Positions 9,825 to 21,307 of a stretch of 64,000 nucleotides of DNA are shown here, piece after piece. The DNA comes from Citrobacter sp. On2M. Lineage in GTDB: Bacteria > Pseudomonadota > Gammaproteobacteria > Enterobacterales > Enterobacteriaceae. The DNA lies in NCBI RefSeq assembly GCF_018035235.1, contig NZ_WPCV01000004.1, positions 1,302,001-1,366,000 of the forward strand. Direction: 5' to 3'. A program made the position numbers and the translations under genes. The notes below the pieces were generated by a model, which was given only the letters and a program-made list of their open reading frames with translations, ran no database searches and had not been told where the DNA came from. The number at the start of each line of letters is the position of its first letter. The first letter of the stretch is position 1.

Positions 9825-10654
9825 GATGGAAGGCGTCCAAGCGTAATTCGCTCGTTGCCGCCATAGTCACGGCAGGTTTCAACTGTCTGGTAACCGGCAT
9901 GAGTATAGGCGTCGCGGACGGCCTGTCCCTGCTGCCAGCCGTGCTCCAGCAGCAGATAACCGCCGGGCGTTAGCATTTGTCGAGACTGGTCAATGATATG
10001 CACGATATCCGCCATTCCCTGCTCGCCCGCCACCAGTGCCGATAGCGGCTCAAAACGTACATCGCCCTGCTCCAGGTGCGGGTCTTGTTCGTCGATATAC
10101 GGCGGATTGCTGACAATCATGTCAAACTGCTGCCCCTGCAAAGCACTGAACCAGTCGCTTTGCAGCACGCAAACATTGTCGATAGCCAGATGCTGTTTGT
10201 TGCGGGTTGCCAGTGCTACAGCATCGGGCATGCGGTCAACCGCGGTCACCGCGCAATCTGGACGCTCGGTTGCCAGCGCCAGCGCAATGGCGCCCGTACC
10301 GGTTCCCAAATCCAGAATTCGACACGCAGAGGCAGGCAGACGAGCCAGCGCCTGCTCAACCAGACACTCGGTATCCGGACGTGGAATAAGCGTAGCCGGA
10401 GACACAAACAGCGGCAGCGACCAGAACTCGCGCACGCCGGTCAGATGTGCCACAGGCTCCCCCCGCTGACGGCGTTCCAGTAATGTATCGAGCCGCTGAC
10501 GCTGCGCCTCGGTTAACACCGTTTCGCCAAACGCCAGAATAAAGGTGCGCCCCTTACCGGTCACAAACTCGAGTAAAATCTCGGCGTCACGGCGCGGGCT
10601 TTCGCTTGCCTGTAATTGGCTTATCGCTTCACGCAGCCAGTGCTGATAATCCAT
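9821..10654 (-). CDS. prmC: PrmC, release-factor glutamine methyltransferase
   Basis: SAM-dependent methyltransferase that N5-methylates the Gln of the GGQ motif in release factors 1 and 2. 277 residues. An N-terminal helical domain is followed by the Rossmann methyltransferase core with the SAM loop ILDLGTGTGAIALAL (about 113-127) and the substrate-binding NPPY motif (SNPPYIDEQD, about 182-191). Its ATG shares one base with the prfA stop (TAATG), so it is tightly coupled to its substrate's gene, as in E. coli. Confidence 0.96.
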   Translation of the reverse strand: MDYQHWLREAISQLQASESPRRDAEILLEFVTGKGRTFILAFGETVLTEAQRQRLDTLLERRQRGEPVAHLTGVREFWSLPLFVSPATLIPRPDTECLVEQALARLPASACRILDLGTGTGAIALALATERPDCAVTAVDRMPDAVALATRNKQHLAIDNVCVLQSDWFSALQGQQFDMIVSNPPYIDEQDPHLEQGDVRFEPLSALVAGEQGMADIVHIIDQSRQMLTPGGYLLLEHGWQQGQAVRDAYTHAGYQTVETCRDYGGNERITLGRLPS

Positions 10655-11736
10655 TAATCCTGCTCGGACAATGCCGCCAGTTGGTCAGCCTGATATTCCT
10701 GGACAATCGGCTCAATGAGCATATCCAGTTTACCTTCCATCGCTTCATCCAGACGGTAGAGCGTGAGATTAATGCGGTGATCGGTCACGCGCCCCTGCGG
10801 GAAGTTATAGGTACGATTGCGATCGCTGCGATCGCCGCTGCCTAACAGGTTACGACGTTCAGAGGCTTCCGCCTGCTGGCGTCTCGCCACTTCCGCAGCA
10901 CGAATTCGCGCCCCCAGTACCGACATCGCTTTCGCTTTGTTTTTATGCTGTGAACGTTCGTCCTGGCACTCAACCACAATACCGGTCGGCAAGTGAGTAA
11001 TACGGATAGCGGAGTCGGTGGTGTTAACGTGCTGACCCCCTGCGCCGGATGAGCGGAAGGTATCAATACGCAGATCGGCCGGGTTGATGTCCGGCAGTTC
11101 TGCATCCGGTAGTTCCGGCATGACCGCAACCGTACAGGCAGAGGTGTGAATACGGCCCTGTGATTCCGTCGCCGGAACACGCTGCACGCGATGACCGCCT
11201 GACTCAAATTTCAGTCGGCCGTAAACGCCTTCGCCGCTAATCTTGGCAATGACTTCTTTATAGCCGCCTTGCTCGCCTTCACTGGCGCTCATGATCTCTA
11301 CCCGCCAGCGACGCGCTTCAGCATAGCGGCTGTACATGCGGAACAGATCCCCCGCAAACAGCGCCGCTTCATCACCACCGGTTCCCGCACGCACTTCGAG
11401 GAAGGCGTTACGTTCATCATCGGGATCTTTAGGTAACAGCAGTACCTGCAGATGCTGTTCCAACTGTTCGCATTTCTCTTTTGCTTCGCGCAGTTCATCC
11501 TGCGCCATTTCACGCATTTCAGGATCGTCGAGCATCATCTGAGCGGTCTCGATATCTTCCTGAACCTGTTGCCAGTCCGTAAAACAGCGGGATACATCGC
11601 TTAATTGGGCATATTCGCGCGACAGTGCACGAAAGCGTTCCTGGTCTGCGATAGTACCCGCATCACCGAGCAGCGCCTGAACTTCTTCATGGCGTTCATG
11701 CAGGGCTTCCAGTTTGGCAACGATAGAAGGCTTCAT
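10654..11736 (-). CDS. prfA: PrfA, peptide chain release factor 1
   Basis: Translation termination factor for UAA and UAG codons. 360 residues, as in E. coli. The tripeptide anticodon PAT is seen in [10 protein letters not shown] (near 188-190) and the peptidyl-transferase GGQ motif in [16 protein letters not shown] (near 233-235). It lies 41 bases after hemA and overlaps prmC by one base. Confidence 0.98.
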   Translation of the reverse strand: MKPSIVAKLEALHERHEEVQALLGDAGTIADQERFRALSREYAQLSDVSRCFTDWQQVQEDIETAQMMLDDPEMREMAQDELREAKEKCEQLEQHLQVLLLPKDPDDERNAFLEVRAGTGGDEAALFAGDLFRMYSRYAEARRWRVEIMSASEGEQGGYKEVIAKISGEGVYGRLKFESGGHRVQRVPATESQGRIHTSACTVAVMPELPDAELPDINPADLRIDTFRSSGAGGQHVNTTDSAIRITHLPTGIVVECQDERSQHKNKAKAMSVLGARIRAAEVARRQQAEASERRNLLGSGDRSDRNRTYNFPQGRVTDHRINLTLYRLDEAMEGKLDMLIEPIVQEYQADQLAALSEQD

Positions 11737-11777
11737 AGGCGTAAATGCACCCTGTAAAAAATAAGATTGGTGTGCTG

Positions 11778-13034
11778 CTACTCCAGCCCGAGGCTGTCGC
11801 GCAGAATATTCAGGCGTTCACTATCCCCGTCACGGGCGGCCTGTTGAAGTGATTTGGTTGGTGCATGAATCAGGCGGTTGGTCAGTTTCCAGGCCAAATC
11901 CTGCATAATGGCTTGCGCATCACCACCCTGTTGAAGAGCGGCCAACGCTTTGGCGGTCAGTTCATCACGGATCTGTTCTGACTGACTGCGGTACTCGCGG
12001 ATTGTGTCACTTGCGCCCTGAGCGCGTAGCCAGGCCATAAACTCGCTGGTTTCCTGCGCCACAATCGTTTCGGCTTCCACGGCTGCCGCTTTGCGCTGCG
12101 CCAGGTTATGCGAAATGATGCTTTGCAGGTCATCAACGCTGTACAAATAGGCGTTGGACAACTTACCCACTTCCGGCTCGACATCGCGCGGTACGGCGAT
12201 ATCCACCAGCAGCATAGGTTGGTTACGACGATTTTTAAGCGCGCGCTCCACCATTCCTTTGCCGATAATCGGCAGCGGGCTGGCGGTGGAGCTGATAATA
12301 ATATCGGCATCCTGTAAACGCGCGTCGATATCACTCAGCGAAATCACCTCTGCGCCGACTTCATCAGCCAGCACCTGCGCACGCTCGCGCGTACGGTTAG
12401 CGATGATCATCTTCTTCACTTTGTGCTCGCGCAGGTGTCGCGCCACCAGTTCGATGGTTTCGCCAGCGCCGACGAGCAACACGGTTACCGTAGAGAGCGA
12501 TTCAAAGATCTGCCGCGCCAGTGTACAGGCGGCAAACGCGACGGACACGGCGCTGGCGCCGATGTCCGTTTCTGTGCGTACACGTTTAGCGACAGAGAAT
12601 GATTTCTGGAACATGCGCTCCAGTGCGCTGGCGTTCAGATGGCCTTTTTGCGAGTCCGCAAAGGCTTTTTTCACCTGCCCCAAAATCTGCGGCTCACCGA
12701 GCACCAGCGAATCCAGGCCGCTGGCGACACGCATCAGATGACTGACGGCGTCGTTGTCCTGGTGCCAGTACAGGCTATTGCGCAGGTCTTCTTCATTGAG
12801 ATTATGGTATTCGCACAGCCAGCGAACCAGCGCTTCTTGCAGGTTATCCTGCTCTTCAACGCTGAGATACAGCTCCGTGCGGTTACACGTCGACAATACC
12901 ACCCCGCCCTGCACCATTGGCTGCGCAAGCAGGCTGTCCAGCGCCTGATCGAGCGTATCCGGCGAAAACGTTACGCGTTCTCGCAGCGATACAGGTGCCG
13001 TTTTATGGTTAATACCAAGCGCTAAAAGGGTCAT
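11778..13034 (-). CDS. hemA: HemA, glutamyl-tRNA reductase
   Basis: NADPH-dependent enzyme that reduces glutamyl-tRNA(Glu) to glutamate-1-semialdehyde, the first step of C5-pathway haem synthesis. 418 residues, as in E. coli. The catalytic Cys50 is in the STCNRTELY motif, the nucleotide fold has [10 protein letters not shown] (about 182-191), and the N-terminal [15 protein letters not shown] stretch is intact. It is the first gene of its operon and divergent from lolB, with 211 bases between for both promoters. Confidence 0.97.
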   Translation of the reverse strand: MTLLALGINHKTAPVSLRERVTFSPDTLDQALDSLLAQPMVQGGVVLSTCNRTELYLSVEEQDNLQEALVRWLCEYHNLNEEDLRNSLYWHQDNDAVSHLMRVASGLDSLVLGEPQILGQVKKAFADSQKGHLNASALERMFQKSFSVAKRVRTETDIGASAVSVAFAACTLARQIFESLSTVTVLLVGAGETIELVARHLREHKVKKMIIANRTRERAQVLADEVGAEVISLSDIDARLQDADIIISSTASPLPIIGKGMVERALKNRRNQPMLLVDIAVPRDVEPEVGKLSNAYLYSVDDLQSIISHNLAQRKAAAVEAETIVAQETSEFMAWLRAQGASDTIREYRSQSEQIRDELTAKALAALQQGGDAQAIMQDLAWKLTNRLIHAPTKSLQQAARDGDSERLNILRDSLGLE

Positions 13035-13245
13035 GTCTGCGGGAATAGTACCAGCGTTGATAAGGTTAGACTGGGTGCATCATACAGGATGCGTGCGGTC
13101 AATAAAAGAGACTGACCCCTTTTGGAGTAATAGCTTAGTGCACAAATTTAAGCGAATTAAGATAACTTGAACGTAGACGATGTCTGATGGTGGCGCTAGC
13201 ATTAAGCGTTATAACTGCAACGTATCTCAAGGATTTGTCATCATT

Positions 13246-13869
13246 ATGACCCTGCCTGATTTTCGCCTGATTCGCCTGCTGCCGCTGGCGGCCCTGGTTC
13301 TTACTGCCTGTACGCTCAACGCGCCGAAAGGTCCTGGCAAAAGCCCCGACTCTCCACAGTGGCGACAGCACCAGCAGGAAGTACGCGCCCTGAACCAATA
13401 TCAGACGCGCGGTGCGTTTGCCTATATTTCCGATCAACAGAAGGTGTATGCCCGCTTTTTCTGGCAGCAAACCGGACAGGATCGCTATCGCCTCTTGCTG
13501 ACCAACCCGCTGGGCAGCACTGAACTGGAACTCAATGCGCAGCCGGGCAACGTCGAGCTTGTCGATAACAAAGGTAAGCATTACACCGCCGACGACGCCG
13601 AAGAGATGATTGGAAAACTGACCGGCATGCCTATTCCATTGAACAGCTTACGCCAGTGGATCCTGGGACTGCCGGGAGACGCCACCGATTATAAACTCGA
13701 CGACAAATATCGTCTGAGTGAAGTGAACTACAGCAAAGACGGTAAAAACTGGAAAGTGGTCTATAGCGCCTACGACAGCAAAATCCAGCCGGCGATGCCG
13801 GCGAACATGGAACTGTCCGATGGCTCCCAGCGTATTAAGCTGAAAATGGACAACTGGATTGTGAAATGA
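13246..13869 (+). CDS. lolB: LolB, outer-membrane lipoprotein acceptor
   Basis: Outer-membrane lipoprotein that receives lipoproteins from periplasmic LolA and inserts them into the outer membrane. 207 residues, as in E. coli. The lipobox LTAC places the lipidated Cys at residue 22. The rest is the LolA/LolB half-barrel with highly conserved stretches such as [18 protein letters not shown] and [11 protein letters not shown]. The start at ATG 13246 matches the E. coli N-terminus; a longer frame from 13180 would put 22 extra residues before the signal peptide. It overlaps ispE by 4 bases. Confidence 0.96.
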   Translation: MTLPDFRLIRLLPLAALVLTACTLNAPKGPGKSPDSPQWRQHQQEVRALNQYQTRGAFAYISDQQKVYARFFWQQTGQDRYRLLLTNPLGSTELELNAQPGNVELVDNKGKHYTADDAEEMIGKLTGMPIPLNSLRQWILGLPGDATDYKLDDKYRLSEVNYSKDGKNWKVVYSAYDSKIQPAMPANMELSDGSQRIKLKMDNWIVK

Positions 13870-14717
13870 TGACCCGTTGGCCCTCTCCGGCAAAACTGAA
13901 TTTGTTTTTATACATCACCGGGCAGCGTGCGGACGGTTACCATACGCTGCAGACGTTGTTCCAGTTTCTGGATTACGGCGACACGATAGATATTGCACTG
14001 CGTAGCGACGATGAAATTCACCTGTTAACTCCGGTGGAAGGCGTTGCGCATGAAGACAACCTGATCGTCCGTGCGGCGCGTTTGCTAATGACGACGGCAT
14101 CTGAAAGCAATCGCCTTCCCAAAGGAATCGGCGCGGACATCAGTATCGAAAAGCGCCTGCCGATGGGCGGTGGCCTCGGCGGTGGTTCATCAAATGCGGC
14201 GACCGTTCTGGTGGCGCTGAACCATCTCTGGCAGTGCGGACTTTCCGTGGATGAGCTAGCGGCGATCGGCCTGACGCTGGGGGCGGATGTTCCTGTGTTC
14301 GTACGCGGTCATGCGGCTTTTGCTGAAGGTGTGGGAGAAATTCTGACGCCGGTCGAGCCGAAGGAAAAGTGGTATCTGGTTGCTCATCCGGGAGTCAGCA
14401 TTCCAACGCCGGTGATTTTTAAAGATCCCGACCTCCCGCGTAATACGCCAAAAAGGTCAATAGAAACGTTACTAAAATGTGAATTCGGCAATGATTGCGA
14501 GGTTATCGCAAGAAAACGTTTTCGCGAGGTTGATGCGGCGCTTTCCTGGCTGTTAGAATACGCGCCGTCGCGCCTGACTGGTACAGGGGCTTGTGTCTTT
14601 GCTGAATTTGACACTGAGTCTCGTGCTCGCCAGGTGCTTGAGCAAGCCCCGGAATGGCTCAAAGGCTTTGTGGCGAAAGGCGTCAACCTCTCCCCATTGC
14701 AAAGAGCGTTACTCTAA
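13866..14717 (+). CDS. ispE: IspE, 4-diphosphocytidyl-2-C-methyl-D-erythritol kinase
   Basis: GHMP kinase that phosphorylates CDP-methylerythritol in the non-mevalonate isoprenoid pathway. 283 residues, as in E. coli. It has the substrate-binding N-terminus [15 protein letters not shown] with the catalytic Lys near residue 10, the ATP-binding glycine loop [15 protein letters not shown] (about 99-113) and the conserved [11 protein letters not shown] with its catalytic Asp (about 131-141). The start overlaps lolB through ATGA. A PurR-like operator that probably serves prs lies inside its 3' half. Confidence 0.96.
   Translation: MMTRWPSPAKLNLFLYITGQRADGYHTLQTLFQFLDYGDTIDIALRSDDEIHLLTPVEGVAHEDNLIVRAARLLMTTASESNRLPKGIGADISIEKRLPMGGGLGGGSSNAATVLVALNHLWQCGLSVDELAAIGLTLGADVPVFVRGHAAFAEGVGEILTPVEPKEKWYLVAHPGVSIPTPVIFKDPDLPRNTPKRSIETLLKCEFGNDCEVIARKRFREVDAALSWLLEYAPSRLTGTGACVFAEFDTESRARQVLEQAPEWLKGFVAKGVNLSPLQRALL
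14510..14525. promoter_or_regulatory. PurR-type operator inside ispE, for prs
   Basis: AAGAAAACGTTTTCGC is a 16-base near-palindrome with the central ACGTTT core of PUR boxes. The E. coli prs gene is known to be repressed by PurR and has its promoter far upstream, near the end of ispE. This fits such an operator, but assignment by sequence alone is an inference. Confidence 0.55.
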
Positions 14718-14857
14718 ATCCTTCGGGTTTCAGGAAGATGGCGAAATGACGAGTCGCCAGGAGCATACCAACGTATGTCACTGGTGCGAGGAATTGATGC
14801 CAGCGCACATGAAACGTGAAGGATACCGAGTAAGCCGGGCAAGCTGAGTTGCGGTGA

Positions 14858-15931
<1,074 letters not shown>

Positions 15932-15944
15932 TCGAGCCCGGCTC

Positions 15945-15970
15945 AAAAACCCGCTGCGGCGGGTTTTTTT
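15945..15970 (+). terminator. Rho-independent terminator of prs
   Basis: AAAAACCCGC, loop TGCG, GCGGG followed by seven T: a classic hairpin and T tract 14 bases after the prs stop. Confidence 0.92.
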
Positions 15971-16055
15971 ATCTGTAATATTTATTTGTATGACTTTTGC
16001 CTACTTCACCTGCCATTCAGTTGACAGATGATGCGCCCATGGATGAAACATTATT

Positions 16056-17738
16056 GTGAACAGATTATTTTCCTCACATGTGATGCCTTTCCGCGCCCTC
16101 ATCGACGCTTGTTGGAAAGAAAAATATACCGCTTCTCGCTTTACCCGCGACCTGATCGCTGGGATAACGGTTGGGATCATTGCCATTCCACTGGCGATGG
16201 CACTGGCAATAGGCAGTGGCGTTGCTCCGCAGTACGGCCTGTATACCTCAGCCGTCGCTGGGATCGTTATCGCCCTTACCGGGGGCTCGCGCTTTAGCGT
16301 ATCTGGCCCAACCGCCGCCTTCGTGGTGATTCTGTATCCGGTGTCGCAACAGTTTGGGCTGGCAGGTCTGCTGGTTGCCACGTTAATGTCCGGGATATTC
16401 CTGATCCTTTTCGGCCTCGCCCGCTTTGGTCGTTTGATCGAATATATTCCGGTGTCCGTGACGTTAGGTTTTACCTCCGGTATTGGTATCACCATCGGTA
16501 CCATGCAGATTAAAGATTTTCTCGGCCTGCAAATGGCCCACGTGCCAGAGCACTATCTGCAGAAGGTGGGTGCGCTGTTTATGGCCTTGCCGACCATCAA
16601 CGTGGGGGATGCCGCCATTGGTGTGGTGACGCTGGGGATCCTGATTTTCTGGCCGCGGCTGGGGATCCGACTGCCGGGCCACCTTCCTGCACTGCTGGCA
16701 GGCTGTGCGGTAATGGGTATCGTGAACCTGACCGGCGGCCATGTCGCCACCATCGGATCTCAGTTCCACTATATTCTGGCCGATGGCTCGCAAGGCAATG
16801 GTATCCCACAACTGCTGCCGCAGTTGGTTTTACCGTGGAATATGCCAGAATCAAACTTTACCCTTAGCTGGAGCTCGTTACAGGCGCTGTTACCGGCAGC
16901 CTTCTCGATGGCAATGCTCGGGGCAATCGAATCTCTGCTGTGCGCTGTCGTCCTCGATGGGATGACCGGTACCAAGCATAAAGCCAACAGCGAGCTGATT
17001 GGCCAGGGTCTGGGCAATATCGTCGCCCCGTTCTTTGGCGGTATCACTGCCACGGCGGCAATTGCCCGTTCAGCGGCAAACGTCCGTGCCGGAGCGACCT
17101 CGCCAATTTCTGCGGTCATCCACGCAATTCTGGTGATCCTCGCCCTGCTGGTGCTTGCGCCACTGCTTTCCTGGTTACCGCTTTCCGCCATGGCCGCGCT
17201 GTTGCTAATGGTGGCATGGAACATGAGTGAAGCGCATAAAGTGGTGGATCTGCTGCGTCATGCGCCAAAAGACGACATCATTGTCATGCTGATGTGTATG
17301 TCGCTGACGGTGTTGTTCGATATGGTTATCGCCATCAGCGTCGGTATCGTTCTCGCTTCTCTGCTGTTTATGCGCCGTATTGCCCGCATGACGCGTCTGG
17401 CACCGGTCAACGTAGACGTACCGGATGATGTGCTGGTGCTGCGCGTCATTGGCCCACTGTTCTTTGCCGCTGCGGAGGGATTATTTACCGATCTCGAGTC
17501 GCGTATTGCAGGTAAACGCATTGTGGTGCTGAAATGGGACGCCGTCCCGGTACTGGATGCCGGTGGTCTGGACGCCTTCCAGCGCTTTGTCAAAAAGCTG
17601 CCTGAAGGCTGCGAACTGCGGGTATCTAACCTGGAATTCCAGCCGCTGCGTACCATGGCTCGCGCAGGTATTCAGCCGATCCCCGGGCGTCTGGCATTCT
17701 TCCCGAATAAAGACGCCGCGCTGGCGGACATCAACTGA
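16056..17738 (+). CDS. dauA: DauA (YchM), SLC26-type C4-dicarboxylate transporter
   Basis: Inner-membrane SulP/SLC26 transporter; in E. coli it imports succinate aerobically at acidic pH. 560 residues: a membrane domain of about 14 helices (residues 25-430) with conserved [14 protein letters not shown] (about 76-89), then a cytosolic STAS domain (about 440-550) with [16 protein letters not shown] and the nucleotide-binding-like [14 protein letters not shown] loop. The start is GTG 16056, matching E. coli. It lies between the prs terminator and a bidirectional terminator shared with ddc. Confidence 0.95.
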   Translation: MNRLFSSHVMPFRALIDACWKEKYTASRFTRDLIAGITVGIIAIPLAMALAIGSGVAPQYGLYTSAVAGIVIALTGGSRFSVSGPTAAFVVILYPVSQQFGLAGLLVATLMSGIFLILFGLARFGRLIEYIPVSVTLGFTSGIGITIGTMQIKDFLGLQMAHVPEHYLQKVGALFMALPTINVGDAAIGVVTLGILIFWPRLGIRLPGHLPALLAGCAVMGIVNLTGGHVATIGSQFHYILADGSQGNGIPQLLPQLVLPWNMPESNFTLSWSSLQALLPAAFSMAMLGAIESLLCAVVLDGMTGTKHKANSELIGQGLGNIVAPFFGGITATAAIARSAANVRAGATSPISAVIHAILVILALLVLAPLLSWLPLSAMAALLLMVAWNMSEAHKVVDLLRHAPKDDIIVMLMCMSLTVLFDMVIAISVGIVLASLLFMRRIARMTRLAPVNVDVPDDVLVLRVIGPLFFAAAEGLFTDLESRIAGKRIVVLKWDAVPVLDAGGLDAFQRFVKKLPEGCELRVSNLEFQPLRTMARAGIQPIPGRLAFFPNKDAALADIN

Positions 17739-17786
17739 CGTCTATCCCGGCTAAGGGAAGCGCCGCAAGGCCATAAATGACAGGCA

Positions 17787-17818
17787 AAAAAATGGCTCCC
17801 GTAGTGGGAGCCATTTTT
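17787..17818. terminator. Bidirectional terminator, dauA/ddc
   Basis: AAAAAATGGCTCCC pairs with GGGAGCCATTTTT around a GTAGT loop. A and T tracts on both sides let it end both convergent units. Confidence 0.9.
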
Positions 17819-17834
17819 ATAACAAGCTTATTGC

Positions 17835-19298
17835 TTACGCTTTCAGCAACTTTTCAGCCGTTACCTTAACGCTGGCCAACAGGACTTTCACATCCTCCAG
17901 ACACACCGTCGGGTTCAGCAGCGTCAGCTTCAGGCAGGTGATGCCATCCGCTTCAGTCACCCCGACGTTGGCGCTACCCGAAGCCAGAAGAACGTCGCCA
18001 ATACGTTGGTTCAGTAGTGCAACGAACGCCATATCGTCGCTTTCAGGACGGAAGCGGAACAACACGCTTGCCAGTTGCGGCTCCATCACCAGTTCCAGGT
18101 GCGGCTGAGTTTTGACAAACTCAGCTACATCGCGTGCCAGCGTTACGCCATTATCAATGATTTCGGCATACTGCTTTTTGCCCAGCGCTTCGAGCCCCAT
18201 CCACAGCTTCAACGCATCAAAACGGCGCGTGGTCTGCAGCGACTTCGACACCAGATTCGGCACGCCAGCTTCTTCATCGAAATCAGAGTTCAGGTACGCC
18301 GCCTGATAGCGCATCAGTTCATAGTGGCGAGCATCTTTTAACAGGAACGCGCCGCAACTGATGGTCTGGAAGAACTGTTTGTGGAAATCCAGAGTCACAG
18401 AATCTGCCAGCTCAAGGCCGTTCAGGAAGTTGCGATACTTCTCAGACAGCAATAACGCCCCGCCCCAGGCTGCATCCACGTGCAACCAAATCTGATGCTC
18501 CGCCGACAACGCCGCGATATCCGCTAACGGATCGATGGCGCCTGCATCGGTGGTCCCTGCGGTGGCAACAATCGCCATCACCTGCTCGCCGTTCGCTTTC
18601 GCCTGGGCCAGCTTATCTTTCAGGTCAGCCACATCCATGCGGGAGAACGCATCGGTCTTCACCTGGGTCACTAAGCGGTAACCCAGCCCCATCAGCGCCA
18701 TGTTCTTCTGCACGGAGAAGTGAGCGCTTTCTGAGCAAAACACTTTGATTTTGCTCAGATCGCCGATCAAACCATCCTGCTGAATGGAATGACCCTGGCG
18801 TGCAAAGAAAGCATCACGCGCCAGCATCAGGCCCATCAGGTTACTCTGAGTGCCGCCGCTGGTGAACACGCCGGCGTCGCCCGCCGCATAGCCCACCTGC
18901 TCGCGCAGCCATTCGATCAATTTGATCTCAATGATGGTGGCGGATGGGCTCTGGTCCCAGGAGTCCATGCTCTGGTTAGTGGCGTTGATCAGCACTTCCG
19001 CCGCCTGGCTAATCACCAGGCTCGGACAATGCAGGTGCGCCACGCACTGGGCATGGTGCACTAACAGGCTGTCTTTCAGAAAGTATTCAACCGCACGCTC
19101 AATAGCGGCCTGGTTGCCCAGGCCCTGAGACGTAAAATTCAGGTTGATGCGTTCGCGCAGCTGTTCAACGGTTTTGCCCTGATACATCTCAGGCTGCTTC
19201 AACCATTCAACCACCGCTCTCGTACTCTGCTCGATAGCATCCTGATAGGCTGCGATGCTTTGCGCCGAGCCGGACAGAATCGGGTTTAGGTCTGACAT
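17835..19298 (-). CDS. ddc: L-2,4-diaminobutyrate decarboxylase
   Basis: PLP-dependent group II decarboxylase expected to convert L-2,4-diaminobutyrate to 1,3-diaminopropane. 487 residues from ATG 19298, which has a GGAG 9 bases upstream; a TTG three codons earlier is less likely. Family marks: VFTSGGTQSNLMGLMLARDA (about 139-158), HVDAAWGGALL with the PLP-facing Asp (about 274-284), and the PLP lysine in LDFHKQFFQTISCGAFL (near 304). Overall it resembles the diaminobutyrate decarboxylases described from Enterobacter and Acinetobacter rather than glutamate or lysine decarboxylases. It follows dat by 15 bases, and the pair forms the diaminopropane operon. Confidence 0.88.
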   Translation of the reverse strand: MSDLNPILSGSAQSIAAYQDAIEQSTRAVVEWLKQPEMYQGKTVEQLRERINLNFTSQGLGNQAAIERAVEYFLKDSLLVHHAQCVAHLHCPSLVISQAAEVLINATNQSMDSWDQSPSATIIEIKLIEWLREQVGYAAGDAGVFTSGGTQSNLMGLMLARDAFFARQGHSIQQDGLIGDLSKIKVFCSESAHFSVQKNMALMGLGYRLVTQVKTDAFSRMDVADLKDKLAQAKANGEQVMAIVATAGTTDAGAIDPLADIAALSAEHQIWLHVDAAWGGALLLSEKYRNFLNGLELADSVTLDFHKQFFQTISCGAFLLKDARHYELMRYQAAYLNSDFDEEAGVPNLVSKSLQTTRRFDALKLWMGLEALGKKQYAEIIDNGVTLARDVAEFVKTQPHLELVMEPQLASVLFRFRPESDDMAFVALLNQRIGDVLLASGSANVGVTEADGITCLKLTLLNPTVCLEDVKVLLASVKVTAEKLLKA

Positions 19299-19313
19299 TC
19301 GATCCAACTCCGT

Positions 19314-20699
19314 TTAAACCGGCTTAATGCCAGCGCCCAGCAGGGCGTTTTCGAATTTATCGAGGAAAATTTCCAGCTCAGCGTTGGTGATCAGCAGTGA
19401 CGGCAGCAGACGCAGCACGCAACCGTTGCGACCGCCGCGCTCCAGAATCAGGCCGTTTTCGAAGCATTTTTTCTGCAGCAGCGCGGATAGCTCGCCATCG
19501 GCCGGGTAGCAGCCCATGTGATCCTGCGCTTCGTTCGGCTTAACGATTTCAATACCAATCATCAGACCCAGACCACGTACATGGCCAATCACCGGGTAGC
19601 GTTTCTGCAGGTCAGCCAGCTTGCCTTTCAGCCACTCGCCCTGGGCAGCCACTTTATCGGCAATCTTGTCGTCTTTGAGGATTTTCAACGTTGTCAGGCC
19701 GGTCGCCATCGCCAACTGGTTGCCGCGGAAAGTACCGGTGTGGTGCCCTGGTGCCCATGCATCGAATTGTTTTTTAATACCGAGAACCGCCAGTGGCAGA
19801 CCACCGCCAACCGCTTTGGACATCACGATGATATCTGGTTCGATACCGGCGTGTTCGAAGGCGAACAGTTTACCGGTACGCGCGAAACCAGCCTGTACTT
19901 CATCAATGATCAGCAGAATGCCGTGTTCCTGGGTCACTTTACGAATACGCTGTAACCACTCGACCGGAGCCGGGTTCACGCCGCCTTCGCCCTGCACGGC
20001 TTCGAGGATCACGGCAGCCGGTTTACGCACGCCGCTTTCAACGTCGTTGATCAGGTTTTCGAAGTAATAGGTTAATGCTTTAACGCCAGCCTCGCCGCCG
20101 ATACCCAGCGGGCAGCGGTATTGATGCGGATACGGCATGAACTGCACTTCCGCCATCATGTTGCTGACGGCTTCTTTCGGTGACAGGTTACCGGTCACAG
20201 ACAGCGCGCCGTGAGTCATCCCGTGGTAGCCGCCGGAGAAGCTGATCACGCTGGAACGACCAGTCACTTTTTTCGCCAGCTTCAGGGCCGCTTCAACGGC
20301 ATCTGCACCGGACGGTCCGGTGAACTGCAGGCAATATTCTTTGCCCTGGCCCGGTAATAAAGACAGTAAATAAGATGAAAATTCATCTTTTAACGGGGTA
20401 GTAAGATCGAGCGTATGTAACGGTAAGCCGCTTGTGATGACACTTTGAATGCTCTGCAGCACTTCAGGATGATTATGACCAAGCGCCAGGGTTCCGGCAC
20501 CTGCCAGGCAATCAAGATATTGATTATTTTCTACGTCGGTAATCCAGACGCCCTGCGCTTTAGCAATCGCCAATGGCAGTTTACGTGGATAGCTGCAGAC
20601 ATTAGATTCAAACTCAGCCTGTCTTGCTAAAAAGGTATCATTGCTCTGTGGTAATGAATTAGCACTTAAAGTATCAATACGGACTTTATCCGTCATCAT
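19314..20699 (-). CDS. dat: Diaminobutyrate--2-oxoglutarate aminotransferase
   Basis: Class III PLP aminotransferase that makes L-2,4-diaminobutyrate from aspartate 4-semialdehyde with glutamate as amino donor. 461 residues. Seen: PLP-phosphate loop [17 protein letters not shown] (about 124-140), the [14 protein letters not shown] stretch with the ring-contacting Asp (about 252-265), the catalytic lysine in [17 protein letters not shown] (near 284) and [13 protein letters not shown] (about 306-318). It begins MM behind AGGAGTGAT; either ATG (20699 or 20696) may be used. First gene of the dat-ddc operon and divergent from the aspartokinase gene at 21308 that can supply its precursor. Confidence 0.88.
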   Translation of the reverse strand: MMTDKVRIDTLSANSLPQSNDTFLARQAEFESNVCSYPRKLPLAIAKAQGVWITDVENNQYLDCLAGAGTLALGHNHPEVLQSIQSVITSGLPLHTLDLTTPLKDEFSSYLLSLLPGQGKEYCLQFTGPSGADAVEAALKLAKKVTGRSSVISFSGGYHGMTHGALSVTGNLSPKEAVSNMMAEVQFMPYPHQYRCPLGIGGEAGVKALTYYFENLINDVESGVRKPAAVILEAVQGEGGVNPAPVEWLQRIRKVTQEHGILLIIDEVQAGFARTGKLFAFEHAGIEPDIIVMSKAVGGGLPLAVLGIKKQFDAWAPGHHTGTFRGNQLAMATGLTTLKILKDDKIADKVAAQGEWLKGKLADLQKRYPVIGHVRGLGLMIGIEIVKPNEAQDHMGCYPADGELSALLQKKCFENGLILERGGRNGCVLRLLPSLLITNAELEIFLDKFENALLGAGIKPV

Positions 20700-21307
20700 A
20701 TCACTCCTACAACCAGGTGTAGATTAACGCCTGATTGAATAAATGGTTATAAGGATTACCTGTAAAAAAGCGCGGCTAATATATGTTGTTTTAGCTTAGG
20801 ACTCAATCATTTATTTTTAGACGTCTCAAATAATCACTTTCCCCTTAAATTTCAATATGTAAACCTCTCCGACCATTACTAAATCCTAAACAAATATAGC
20901 TATTTAATTAACAATGCCGTAGCCAATTGCAACGCATACGATGTTATAAAAACCATGAGATTTTCATGTTTTTATTATTTTTTTACACGTTTTTACCATT
21001 AATGATGTACGCACTTTCTTGTTACGACATGATTTTTCACTTATTTGCCGATAAATCGAATAAAAAAGTCGATCCCTTAATATAAATCACTTAGTATGGC
21101 GCGCTTATTTACAGGCTATGTAAATAAAATTAATGCGCAGCACCCGGTAACGCGTACAGGCGACACGTGTTATCGACAACAGGAATGCCCTGGGTTGTCA
21201 GCAGAAATGTTCGCGGGCGGACATTTCGTAAGGTGAACATCGTTCCCTTATGCCGAGAATGAAAATTTTCTAGCCATACTTTTATGGCGCCCTGATATGA
21301 GATTGTT
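20700..21307. other. Long AT-rich intergenic region between dat and the aspartokinase gene
   Basis: About 600 bases, markedly AT-rich (20780-21120). They must contain the divergent promoters of dat-ddc and the aspartokinase gene. A short inverted repeat GAAATGT...ACATTTC lies near 21205-21228. I found no lysine-riboswitch landmark of the kind that precedes E. coli lysC. A 62-codon minus-strand frame (21130-21318) overlapping the next gene's start looks like chance. Confidence 0.6.

Noticed and set aside
16001-16504. Long antisense frames within dauA, hemA, kdsA and other backbone genes
   Set aside because: They are shadows of the real genes in GC-rich codon contexts, without ribosome binding sites or family resemblance.
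20700-21307. Lysine riboswitch upstream of the aspartokinase gene
   Set aside because: Searched by eye for L-box conserved segments and an intrinsic terminator; only a short unrelated inverted repeat was seen.
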